9,294 nucleotides of DNA. It comes from Melioribacteraceae bacterium (GTDB lineage Bacteria > Bacteroidota > Ignavibacteria > Ignavibacteriales > Melioribacteraceae). The notes under the pieces are model-generated. The model did not search any database. It was not told where the DNA came from and saw only the letters and a list, made by a program, of their open reading frames with translations. The DNA is taken from contig JALWEC010000343.1 of assembly GCA_027036655.1 (NCBI GenBank), positions 1-9,294 on the forward strand, written 5' to 3'. Shown here piece by piece: positions 1-6,117 of the stretch. Both the position numbers and the translations under genes were made by a program. Numbering within the stretch: the first letter of the stretch is position 1; every line of letters starts with the position of its first letter.

Positions 1-23
1 ACACAGATTTTATTTGATTTTCA

Positions 24-41
24 CGGATTAGAATTAATCCG
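24..41. repeat. Short inverted repeat near the left edge
   Basis: CGGATTA (24-30) and its exact reverse complement TAATCCG (35-41) flank a 4-base loop. Just upstream, CACAGATT (3-10) and CACGGATT (22-29) look like two versions of one 8-base unit, differing at one base. Units of this kind are, from memory, common in dispersed intergenic repeats of Bacteroidota-like genomes. It may be the tail of a repeat that continues left of the window. There is no T-tract, so it is not an obvious terminator. Confidence 0.4.
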
Positions 42-55
42 CTAAATGCTCAGAA

Positions 56-84
56 CTTTTGCGCTTATTTTTTCTTCGCAAAGG
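56..84. repeat. Hairpin-forming inverted repeat
   Basis: CTTTTGCG (56-63) can pair with CGCAAAGG (77-84) through eight pairs including one G-T wobble, around a 13-base pyrimidine-rich loop. The downstream side has no T-run on either strand, so a Rho-independent terminator is unlikely. Its role is unknown. Confidence 0.4.
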
Positions 85-128
85 TTAATCTATTGCTGAA
101 ATGCGAAAATTAATTTGTTGTAAGTATG

Positions 129-289
129 AGAAAGCTTTGCATAACCCAATAAAATGTCATTCTGATCCCGCCTTGGCGGGAGAAGAATCTCAAAACTGGT
201 AATTTTACCGAATTTAGAGATATTTTAGACGGCTCCATCTTAGCCGTGGTGAACTCAATATGACAAATTTAGGTTATGTAAAGACTTCT
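129..289. repeat. REPIN/MITE-like inverted-repeat element with cloverleaf fold
   Basis: The ends are imperfect inverted repeats of about 35 bases. The left arm (129-165) contains CATAACC (140-146) and TGTCAT..TGA (155-165). The right arm read in reverse (289-255) contains CATAACC (279-273) and TGTCAT..TGA (265-255). Between them lie three hairpins: TCCCGCC/GGCGGGA (166-181), ATCTC..GGTAA/TTACC..GAGAT (187-221) and ACGGCT/AGCCGT (229-247). Each arm has the order TGTCATnnTGA, hairpin, ATCTC, so the element looks like two inverted copies of one arm. There is no coding potential, which suggests a non-autonomous element. Similar GTCATTCTGA...GAATCTC repeats are, from memory, widespread in Bacteroidota/Chlorobiota genomes; that was not checked here. 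The exact ends are uncertain, and weaker matching continues to about 120 and 298. Confidence 0.7.
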
Positions 290-300
290 AAAAATTACTC

Positions 301-314
301 AAAAGAATTCTTTT
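301..314. promoter_or_regulatory. 14-bp perfect palindrome, possible operator
   Basis: AAAAGAATTCTTTT is a perfect palindrome centred 38 bases before the ATG at 346. Its position would suit a repressor or activator site, but it is low in complexity and could be chance in AT-rich DNA. No cognate regulator is present in the window. Confidence 0.25.
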
Positions 315-330
315 AATAAATTTTTTAACA

Positions 331-345
331 ACAAGAGGTAAGAAA
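331..345 (+). promoter_or_regulatory. Ribosome-binding site of the TlpA-like gene
   Basis: AAGAGGT just upstream, followed by a seven-base AAGAAAA-type spacer, is a good Shine-Dalgarno match at normal distance. It supports the ATG at 346, whose product then begins directly with a lipoprotein signal peptide. Confidence 0.7.
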
Positions 346-2253
346 ATGAGAAAAGCAGTTCAATTATTGTCATTATTTATGTTAGTTGTTTTCCTTTCAT
401 CATGCTCCGGAAAAAAGGAGCATATAGGTAAATTTTCGTATGAACCTGATAAACTTGCGGCGGGTGAAAATATCACGATTTATTTTAACGCCGACAGTAC
501 CAAACTGGCTAAAGACAGCTCGGTTAAAATGTTCGCATATTTTTTTAACGATAAGCCGGATACTACCGTTGAAAAAACGATGAAAAAGGAAGAAAACATT
601 TGGACGGCAAAAGTTAAAGCGCCGTCAAAATGTTCGGGAGTAATTATCAAGTTTACAGACGGCGACGAAAAAGAGGAAAATAACGGGCAAAAAGGTTATG
701 TAATTCTTTTTGCCGATAAAACGGGAAAAATTCCGGCGGAAGCCGAAGCTGACTTGGCTGTTGCTTATACAGGCTGGGGAAGAGTGGGCGGAATGGCAAG
801 AGATTATAAAAAAGCTCTCGATGCCTTCGATTCCGCTTTTAATGCAAATCCCGAATTGAAGAATAAATATCTCGACCAATATTTTGAGGCAATGTGGAAA
901 AAAGATAAAAATGCAGCGAAAGAATTGATTAAAAACGAACTTGAGAAACTAAGGCTTAAAAAGAATAAAACCGATAATGATTATTTGATTCTCTGGACAT
1001 GGTACGGAAATCTCGGGGAGAATGTAAAATCCGGCAAATATAAGGAAGAAGCGATTAAATTAAATCCGAAAGGAAAAGTCGCCGAACAATCGCTGATAAG
1101 TAAATTCAGAATGGAACGGGACTTTATTAAGAAAAAACAACTTCTGAACAGATTAAAAAACAATTTTCCTACGGATAAAAGCGTAAACGATTTATTCAAC
1201 AATGCCGCTTACTATGCTACAAAAACCGGTAAGAAGAAAATTATATTTGATTTTTTCACTCGGAACAAAAGTTTAATTCATCCCTACTATTTTGCTTTTG
1301 CCGGAGATGAATTTCTGAAAAAAGGTGATTTGAACTCGGCGGAGCATCTTTATGATTTAGGAGCGGAGCATGCAAAAGAGTTGCTTGCCGATTTGACCAA
1401 AACGCTGCCGGAAGATATGTCGTTAAACGAATATGAAGCTCAAATCAAATATTATCTCGGGAAAAATCAGTATGGATTGGCTAAAATATATTTGAAGAAA
1501 AATGATAATAAAAAAGCTCTATCCATATTAAAAGAAGCCATTGTAAATACCATAAATTACAATGTTTTACCGGAATTACTTGAATCGTATATTCATGTTT
1601 TGGTAAATGCCGGCTTAAATGATGAGGCTCTTAAAAAAGGGGAGAGATTCATCAAGGAAGGCAATTCGACAGAAGGTATGCTGAAAGATTTGAAAAAAGC
1701 GTATATAGCATCGAAAGGTTCGGATAAAGGTTTTGAAACTTATCTGAGTAAAAATCAAAATTCCGCAAAAGAGATGATGATCCGGAAAATCAAAGGAGAA
1801 TTGGTTAACGAGCATGCTCCCGATTTTACTCTTAAAGACGTAAACGGAAAATCCGTAACTCTATCATCTCTGAAAGGTAAAATTGTTGTTTTGGATTTTT
1901 GGGCGACTTGGTGCGGACCTTGCTTGCGCTCCTTTCCCGCAATGAACAAATTGGCGAATGAATATAAAAATTCCGAAGATGTGGTTTTTCTTTTCATAAA
2001 TACTTGGGAAAATGTTAAGGATAAAGTTCAGAATGTGAAAGATTTTGCTAAGAAGAATAATTATAAGCTTGAATTTTTAATCGACGCTGACAACAAAGCG
2101 GTTACAGCATACAAAGTTACCGGAATCCCGACAAAAGTTTTTATCGGCAGGGATGGAAATATCAGAATGAGAAGCGTAGGTTTTGCGGGAAATACCGACC
2201 AGCTTGTAACCGAAGTTAAAGCGATAATAAATATTTTGAAAGAATTGAAATAA
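346..2253 (+). CDS. TlpA-like thioredoxin-fold lipoprotein with helical-repeat middle
   Basis: Likely a membrane-anchored thiol-disulfide oxidoreductase acting in the periplasm. Residues 1-20 form a lipoprotein signal peptide: Arg-Lys, a hydrophobic core, then lipobox LSSC with Cys20. Residues about 25-130 look like a beta-rich, Ig-like domain. Residues about 135-480 are mostly helical and TPR/SEL-like, rich in Lys, with NPE- and Ala/Tyr-containing repeats. The C-terminal thioredoxin domain (about 487-635) starts with APDF (491-494) and has WCGPC at 522-526 (redox Cys523 and Cys526) and the expected cis-Pro at Pro595 in GIPT. At 635 aa it is far longer than a minimal TlpA/ResA (about 150-190 aa), because the N-terminal two-thirds is extra. 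Similar long proteins in Bacteroidota are annotated as TlpA-family reductases. The partner is unknown. Cytochrome c maturation, general periplasmic disulfide reduction or assisting an outer-membrane process are all possible. It stands alone and converges on the ubiE operon. Confidence 0.9.
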   Translation: MRKAVQLLSLFMLVVFLSSCSGKKEHIGKFSYEPDKLAAGENITIYFNADSTKLAKDSSVKMFAYFFNDKPDTTVEKTMKKEENIWTAKVKAPSKCSGVIIKFTDGDEKEENNGQKGYVILFADKTGKIPAEAEADLAVAYTGWGRVGGMARDYKKALDAFDSAFNANPELKNKYLDQYFEAMWKKDKNAAKELIKNELEKLRLKKNKTDNDYLILWTWYGNLGENVKSGKYKEEAIKLNPKGKVAEQSLISKFRMERDFIKKKQLLNRLKNNFPTDKSVNDLFNNAAYYATKTGKKKIIFDFFTRNKSLIHPYYFAFAGDEFLKKGDLNSAEHLYDLGAEHAKELLADLTKTLPEDMSLNEYEAQIKYYLGKNQYGLAKIYLKKNDNKKALSILKEAIVNTINYNVLPELLESYIHVLVNAGLNDEALKKGERFIKEGNSTEGMLKDLKKAYIASKGSDKGFETYLSKNQNSAKEMMIRKIKGELVNEHAPDFTLKDVNGKSVTLSSLKGKIVVLDFWATWCGPCLRSFPAMNKLANEYKNSEDVVFLFINTWENVKDKVQNVKDFAKKNNYKLEFLIDADNKAVTAYKVTGIPTKVFIGRDGNIRMRSVGFAGNTDQLVTEVKAIINILKELK

Positions 2254-2281
2254 AACTTTCAGGAAATTTTAAGATTTTTTC

Positions 2282-2319
2282 AAAGGGAGAGCGGACTTTA
2301 ACCTGAAGCTCTCCTTTTT
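2282..2319 (+). terminator. Rho-independent terminator between convergent genes
   Basis: GGAGAGC (2286-2292) pairs perfectly with GCTCTCC (2308-2314) around a 15-base loop. The stem can extend by A-T and G-T pairs to 2282/2318, followed by a TTTTTATTTTT tract. This fits termination of the upstream plus-strand gene. The stem abuts the ubiE stop codon (2318-2320), so the minus-strand operon ends at the same hairpin. The T-run on the minus side is only CCCTTTG, so termination in that direction is less certain. Confidence 0.85.
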
Positions 2320-3013
2320 ATTTTTCACCTATTGTGCATTGGACTATGCCGAAAGTGAATTTGTGGACTTCAACGTTTTTGTAACCTATCTCCATAAGGA
2401 TTTTATCCACTTTGACCTGTTTGTCGAACAATGCAACGGAATTGGGAAGATAAGTGTATGAAACATCATTTTTGGAAATCAGCTTGCCAATAACGGGTAA
2501 AACTTTATTGAAGTACAAATTGTAGAGTAGCTTAAAAAGCTTGTGCTTCGGCAGTCTGAGTTCCAGAACTGTCGCTTTGCCTCCCGATTTTAGAACTCTG
2601 TGAAATTCGTCCAAACCTTTTTTTATATCGTAAAAATTCCTTACGCCGAATCCGACGGTAATATTATCGAATGAATCTGACTTAAACGGAAGTTTTTCAG
2701 CGACTCCCTGAACAATACTGCCAATCGCCCAATCGGATTTTTTATGAAATTCCTTCAGCATTTCAAACGATAAATCCAAACCGGTAATTCTGGTTACGCC
2801 GAATTTTCTCGCGGTAATGGAAAAGTCTCCCGTTCCGCAAGCCACATCCAGCAGATTAGCTTCTTTGGTAATTTTGGTTAAAGCGAGAGATTTTTTTCGC
2901 CAGTAAATATCGATCCCGAAACTGAGAAGGTGGTTGAGTAAATCATACTTTTTTGCAATCGGATCAAAAACGTTTTTTACAAATATTTGTTTTTTGTCAA
3001 CTTTGGTTTGCAT
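2318..3013 (-). CDS. ubiE: UbiE/MenG demethylmenaquinone C-methyltransferase
   Basis: SAM-dependent C-methyltransferase that converts demethylmenaquinol to menaquinol, the last step of menaquinone synthesis, and 2-polyprenyl-6-methoxy-benzoquinol in ubiquinone makers. At 231 aa it matches the usual MenG length. Visible motifs are the first UbiE signature YDLLNHLLSFGIDIYWRK (23-40), the SAM-binding glycine loop LLDVACGTGD (54-63), the acidic ribose contact Asp80, GVRN (123-126), the second signature RVLKSGG (139-145), and the family's YLPNSVALF (188-196). The ATG at 3013 is preceded by AGGA at suitable distance and lies 17 bases inside the end of the PAP2 gene, so translation is probably coupled. 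No ubiquinone pathway gene is visible, so menaquinone is the more likely product in this kind of organism, but that is inference. It is the last gene of the minus-strand unit and ends at the terminator hairpin. Confidence 0.95.
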   Translation of the reverse strand: MQTKVDKKQIFVKNVFDPIAKKYDLLNHLLSFGIDIYWRKKSLALTKITKEANLLDVACGTGDFSITARKFGVTRITGLDLSFEMLKEFHKKSDWAIGSIVQGVAEKLPFKSDSFDNITVGFGVRNFYDIKKGLDEFHRVLKSGGKATVLELRLPKHKLFKLLYNLYFNKVLPVIGKLISKNDVSYTYLPNSVALFDKQVKVDKILMEIGYKNVEVHKFTFGIVQCTIGEK

Positions 3014-3962
3014 CTTTTCCTAAGCTAATTGTTTCATCGTTTCTTTTTCTCTGCCACGCGTTAAAAAGATAATATCCGGACCATGCGGTGAAAATCATAA
3101 AGATTGTTCCGGCAATTAAATCCGCAACATAATGGTAACGCAAATAAACAGTCGCAAAGATAATTAAAAATCCGATAGGGAGTATAAATTTTTTAGTTTT
3201 AGCGTTAAAAACAACCGCAAGATAGGAAACGAGAAGCGTAATGTCCGTATGGCCGCTCGGGAAAGCGTCTCTTTCGACAATCTTAATCGGATAAAGCGTG
3301 TGGGGAGTAATGCCTTCGCCGGAGTTAATGTAATCGCGTAAAAAATGCGTAAGGAAGAGACCGGGTAAATCTTTATCTAAATTTGAAAAGTTAAAAATTG
3401 TAAATCGGGGACCTACAGCCGGAAAACCAAGGTAGCCGAAATAGGAAAGGAAAAAGCCGAACATTACCAAGAACATTAAGTATTCCAACTCGATTTTCCT
3501 GTTTTCTTTGTAAAGCTCATAACCTAAGATAATCGGGAGGAAGTAGTAACTTACGTAAGCTATCTGCAGCAGTTCGGTTAAAACCGGGTTCGCTATATGA
3601 TAAAGAAAGTCTGCGGGATTGCCTCCGAAAATAAAGCGGTCCGCTTCGATTAAATATTTATCGAAAATTATTCCCTGAACCGGATCTACAATAAAGAACA
3701 ATTCTTTAAAAATAATCATTATGAGAACCGGTAAATACCAGTAATTAAAATAACGATAAAACTTGCTGTCGCTTTTTTTACTCTGCGAAGAAATAAAAAG
3801 AATAATTGCGGTTGTTATTATATTTACAATTAATATAGCCGCCCAAGCGGGAATTCTATCATAATAAATAATTGAAATGAGGTTTATAAACTGAAGAAAA
3901 AGAATTACCGCCAGGTTTGCGGCATTAAGCGTTTTCAGCAGTTCTTTAATTTTAAGGCACAT
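2997..3962 (-). CDS. PAP2-superfamily membrane phosphatase/phosphotransferase
   Basis: Multi-pass membrane protein of 321 aa of the acid-phosphatase PAP2 superfamily. About six or more hydrophobic segments are visible, for example around 15-33, 39-58, 74-92, 161-180, 242-260 and 261-300. Catalytic motifs are FPSGHTD (234-240; His238) and RYHYVAD (275-281), with His277 as the probable nucleophile and Asp281 its partner. The first motif is of the GPRF type (184-187), as in AUR1/inositolphosphotransferase-like members, rather than the classical KxxxxxxRP. Such enzymes remove or transfer phosphate on lipid phosphates, such as phosphatidic acid, polyprenyl pyrophosphate or inositol phospholipids. 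The substrate cannot be told from sequence. It starts three bases after the mgtE stop and overlaps ubiE, with little Shine-Dalgarno signal, so it probably depends on coupling. The location between MgtE and a quinone enzyme hints at lipid metabolism only weakly. Confidence 0.85.
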   Translation of the reverse strand: MCLKIKELLKTLNAANLAVILFLQFINLISIIYYDRIPAWAAILIVNIITTAIILFISSQSKKSDSKFYRYFNYWYLPVLIMIIFKELFFIVDPVQGIIFDKYLIEADRFIFGGNPADFLYHIANPVLTELLQIAYVSYYFLPIILGYELYKENRKIELEYLMFLVMFGFFLSYFGYLGFPAVGPRFTIFNFSNLDKDLPGLFLTHFLRDYINSGEGITPHTLYPIKIVERDAFPSGHTDITLLVSYLAVVFNAKTKKFILPIGFLIIFATVYLRYHYVADLIAGTIFMIFTAWSGYYLFNAWQRKRNDETISLGKDANQS

Positions 3963-3965
3963 CGC

Positions 3966-5348
3966 TTATGAGAAGAAAATCGTAACCAGTGACAAGTAAA
4001 TTAATAATCCGAAAATATCGTTCATTGTTGCAACGAAAGGTCCCGTTGCAATGGCTGGGTCGATTTTGACTTTGTTAAGGAAAATCGGTATAGCCGCGCC
4101 AATAATGGTTGCAAAATTTAAGATAATAAAAAGCGTTGCCGCAAGGAGAATTGAAAAGTGAATGTTGGTATCAAAGAAAAGATATGTAATCATTAAAAGT
4201 ACCGAGCCGAGCGCAAGCGCATTGAGATTTGCCACTCCGAATTCTTTAAGAAGTTTCTTAAAAGTTTGACTCGGCCAAAAATTCCCGGTGCTGATCGCGC
4301 GCACGGTGATAATGGCAGCCTGATTGCCCGAACTTCCGCCGAGAGCCATTATTACGGGAATAAAAAAACTAGCGACAATAAATTGCTCCAACGAAGCGTG
4401 GAAAGAGGAGAGAATTAACGCGCTAATCATTTCGCCGAAAAGACTGACATAAAGCCAGGGCAAACGGCTTTTTGAAATATCAAATATGGAGTCGCTTGCT
4501 TCTTCCTCTTCGGTAACACCAGCTATTTTTTGGATATCTTCAGACGCCTCTTCGTGGATTACGTCAACGATGTCGTCAATTGTGATCCGACCGAGCATGC
4601 GCATTTCGTGGTCAACAACCGGAACGGCTACGAGATCGTATTTTTCCATTACACGGGCGACTTCTTCCTGGTCGGTTTCCGGATATACGTAGATTAAATC
4701 TTCTTCAATAGCTTCGCGGATTGAAGTATGGCGGGAGTAAATAAGCAAAGATTTTAGAAGGACAAATCCAAGCAGTTTTTCTTCGCGGGTAAGAACGTAA
4801 ACGTGGTAAATGTGTTCAAACTCGTCGGCGTTTTCACGGACTTTGTCGATTGCGTCGTTGATACTCTGATCTTCGTAAACAAACACGAAGTCGCTGGACA
4901 TGATACCGCCGGCGGTATCTTCCGGGTATTTAAGGAGTTCCTTAACGTCTTCGGAATCTTCCTCGTCGATGTTGCTGAGAACTTCCCGCTGAACGTCTTT
5001 CGGCAAATCGGCAATAATATCGGTGGCGTCGTCGGTTTCAAGCTCATCGACAATTTCGGTGATTTTGTTTGTGCCCAAAACATCGAGGAGTTTTTCGCGA
5101 ATGTTTTCGTCAACTTCGGTTAAAACGTCGCCCGCTGTTTCGGTATCGAGAAGACGGAATAGGTAAAGTCCTTTATCAAAAGGGAGGTGGTTGATAATCT
5201 CGGCGATATCGGCGGGGTGAATATCAAGGAAGATGTTTTTCAGCGACTGAGCGGCTTTAATATCGACAAGATGCTCGATATTATCAATCAATTCCGGCTC
5301 AAGCTGGATAACCTGTTTAATTGTTGGCTGTGATTTATCTTCCGGCAT
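3966..5348 (-). CDS. mgtE: MgtE-type magnesium transporter/channel
   Basis: Mg2+ channel of the cytoplasmic membrane, gated by intracellular Mg2+. At 460 aa it has the full architecture: an acidic superhelical MgtE_N domain (about 25-135), two CBS domains (about 140-265) beginning after the conserved PEDTAGGIM (142-150), a plug-helix linker, and a five-helix membrane domain (about 295-460). The membrane part has the conserved PVIMALGG...GNQ (331-343; here GGSSGNQ, where GGNAGNQ is common). The last helix carries Asn443-Asp444, and Asp444 is the likely counterpart of the selectivity aspartate of characterised MgtE. The acidic linker EEEEASD (280-286) is also typical. The ATG overlaps the end of rsmA by 14 bases, with GGAA before it as a weak binding site. 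rsmA-mgtE adjacency recurs in Bacteroidota, as I recall. No Mg2+ riboswitch is visible, and none would be expected inside the operon. Confidence 0.95.
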   Translation of the reverse strand: MPEDKSQPTIKQVIQLEPELIDNIEHLVDIKAAQSLKNIFLDIHPADIAEIINHLPFDKGLYLFRLLDTETAGDVLTEVDENIREKLLDVLGTNKITEIVDELETDDATDIIADLPKDVQREVLSNIDEEDSEDVKELLKYPEDTAGGIMSSDFVFVYEDQSINDAIDKVRENADEFEHIYHVYVLTREEKLLGFVLLKSLLIYSRHTSIREAIEEDLIYVYPETDQEEVARVMEKYDLVAVPVVDHEMRMLGRITIDDIVDVIHEEASEDIQKIAGVTEEEEASDSIFDISKSRLPWLYVSLFGEMISALILSSFHASLEQFIVASFFIPVIMALGGSSGNQAAIITVRAISTGNFWPSQTFKKLLKEFGVANLNALALGSVLLMITYLFFDTNIHFSILLAATLFIILNFATIIGAAIPIFLNKVKIDPAIATGPFVATMNDIFGLLIYLSLVTIFFS

Positions 5349-6117
5349 TTTTCCGACTAATGAAATTAGATAAGTTTACGAAATCATTAACTGTCAAGTC
5401 TTCCGCCCGTTTGCTGAGATTCACGGGCAAATCCAAATTTATATAACTTTCAAAGATACTATTTTTCAGAGAATTTCTTATGGTTTTTCTTCTTGTGGCA
5501 AATGCCGATTTAACGAGGGCGATAAATTGTTTTTCGTCGTCGGCTTTGATTTCCGGTTCTTTAAACTTTAACGAAATTATTGCGGAGCTTACTTTCGGTT
5601 TCGGATAAAATACATTTGGCGAGATTTTAATCTCCAGCTTAACTTCGGCAAAATAATTTAAGATTACGGTAAGGAGTCCGTATTGTTTTGTCCTCGGTTT
5701 GGCTGTTAACCTTGCGGCTACTTCATACTGCACCATGAGTAAAGCGTCGAGGAATAACGCGTTGAATTCGATTAGCCGGAAAAGTATCGGCGCGGTAATG
5801 TTATACGGAATATTCCCGATAACCCTGTATTTGGGAGGGAAGGGAATTATGCCGAAATCGGTTTCTAAGAAATCGGCGTTAAGAATCGTTGCCGCCGGGA
5901 ATTTTTCCTTTAGCGATTCAATTACTCTGTTGTCAATTTCAATCGCCGCGTAATTTTTTACTTTATCATAAATTTCGGAAGTAAGCGCTCCTAATCCGGG
6001 ACCGATTTCAATAACGGAATCATCTAATCTTGGAGCGAAAACCCGCGAGATTTTTTCAATCGTATTTTTATCTTTCAGATAATTCTGCCCGAATCTTTTT
6101 AACGGCTTTACTCCCAT
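5335..6117 (-). CDS. rsmA: 16S rRNA dimethyladenosine transferase RsmA/KsgA
   Basis: Dimethylates two adjacent adenosines in the 3'-terminal helix of 16S rRNA (A1518/A1519 in E. coli numbering), a late small-subunit assembly step whose loss gives kasugamycin resistance. At 260 aa it is of normal length. Motifs in order are KRFGQNYLKD (7-16), the SAM loop VIEIGPGLGALT (35-46), acidic Glu60-Asp62 for the ribose, NADFLETD (80-87), catalytic NIPYNI (102-107; the common form is NLPY), QYEVAARL (130-137), the loop PKPKVSSAI (172-180) and FATRRKTIRNSLK (206-218). The ATG overlaps the TGA of the upstream transporter by one base (TGATG), the classical arrangement for re-initiation, and its end overlaps mgtE by 14 bases. 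It is unusual only in being translated behind a transporter gene; all key residues are present. Confidence 0.96.
   Translation of the reverse strand: MGVKPLKRFGQNYLKDKNTIEKISRVFAPRLDDSVIEIGPGLGALTSEIYDKVKNYAAIEIDNRVIESLKEKFPAATILNADFLETDFGIIPFPPKYRVIGNIPYNITAPILFRLIEFNALFLDALLMVQYEVAARLTAKPRTKQYGLLTVILNYFAEVKLEIKISPNVFYPKPKVSSAIISLKFKEPEIKADDEKQFIALVKSAFATRRKTIRNSLKNSIFESYINLDLPVNLSKRAEDLTVNDFVNLSNFISRKNAGR

Larger units (their letters stand above)
1..345. other. Non-coding region upstream of the TlpA-like gene
   Basis: No supported gene lies here; frames on both strands are short and show no family motif. The stretch is AT-rich and built largely from inverted repeats: an 18-bp inverted repeat at 24-41, a hairpin at 56-84, a large cloverleaf-like element at 129-289 and a 14-bp perfect palindrome at 301-314. 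A ribosome-binding site for the gene at 346 sits just before it. The promoter of that gene should lie in or beyond this region, but I could not pick a convincing one. Confidence 0.7.

Noticed and set aside
4754..5113. 119-codon open frame on the minus strand inside mgtE in another frame
   Set aside because: It overlaps the clearly conserved MgtE_N/CBS coding sequence, is unusually rich in Thr, Ser and Lys, and has no recognisable domain; a frame shadow.
4803..5123. 106-codon open frame antisense to mgtE
   Set aside because: Val/Phe/Asn-rich composition expected from the reverse of acidic codons, no motif, and no independent ribosome-binding site that I can support.
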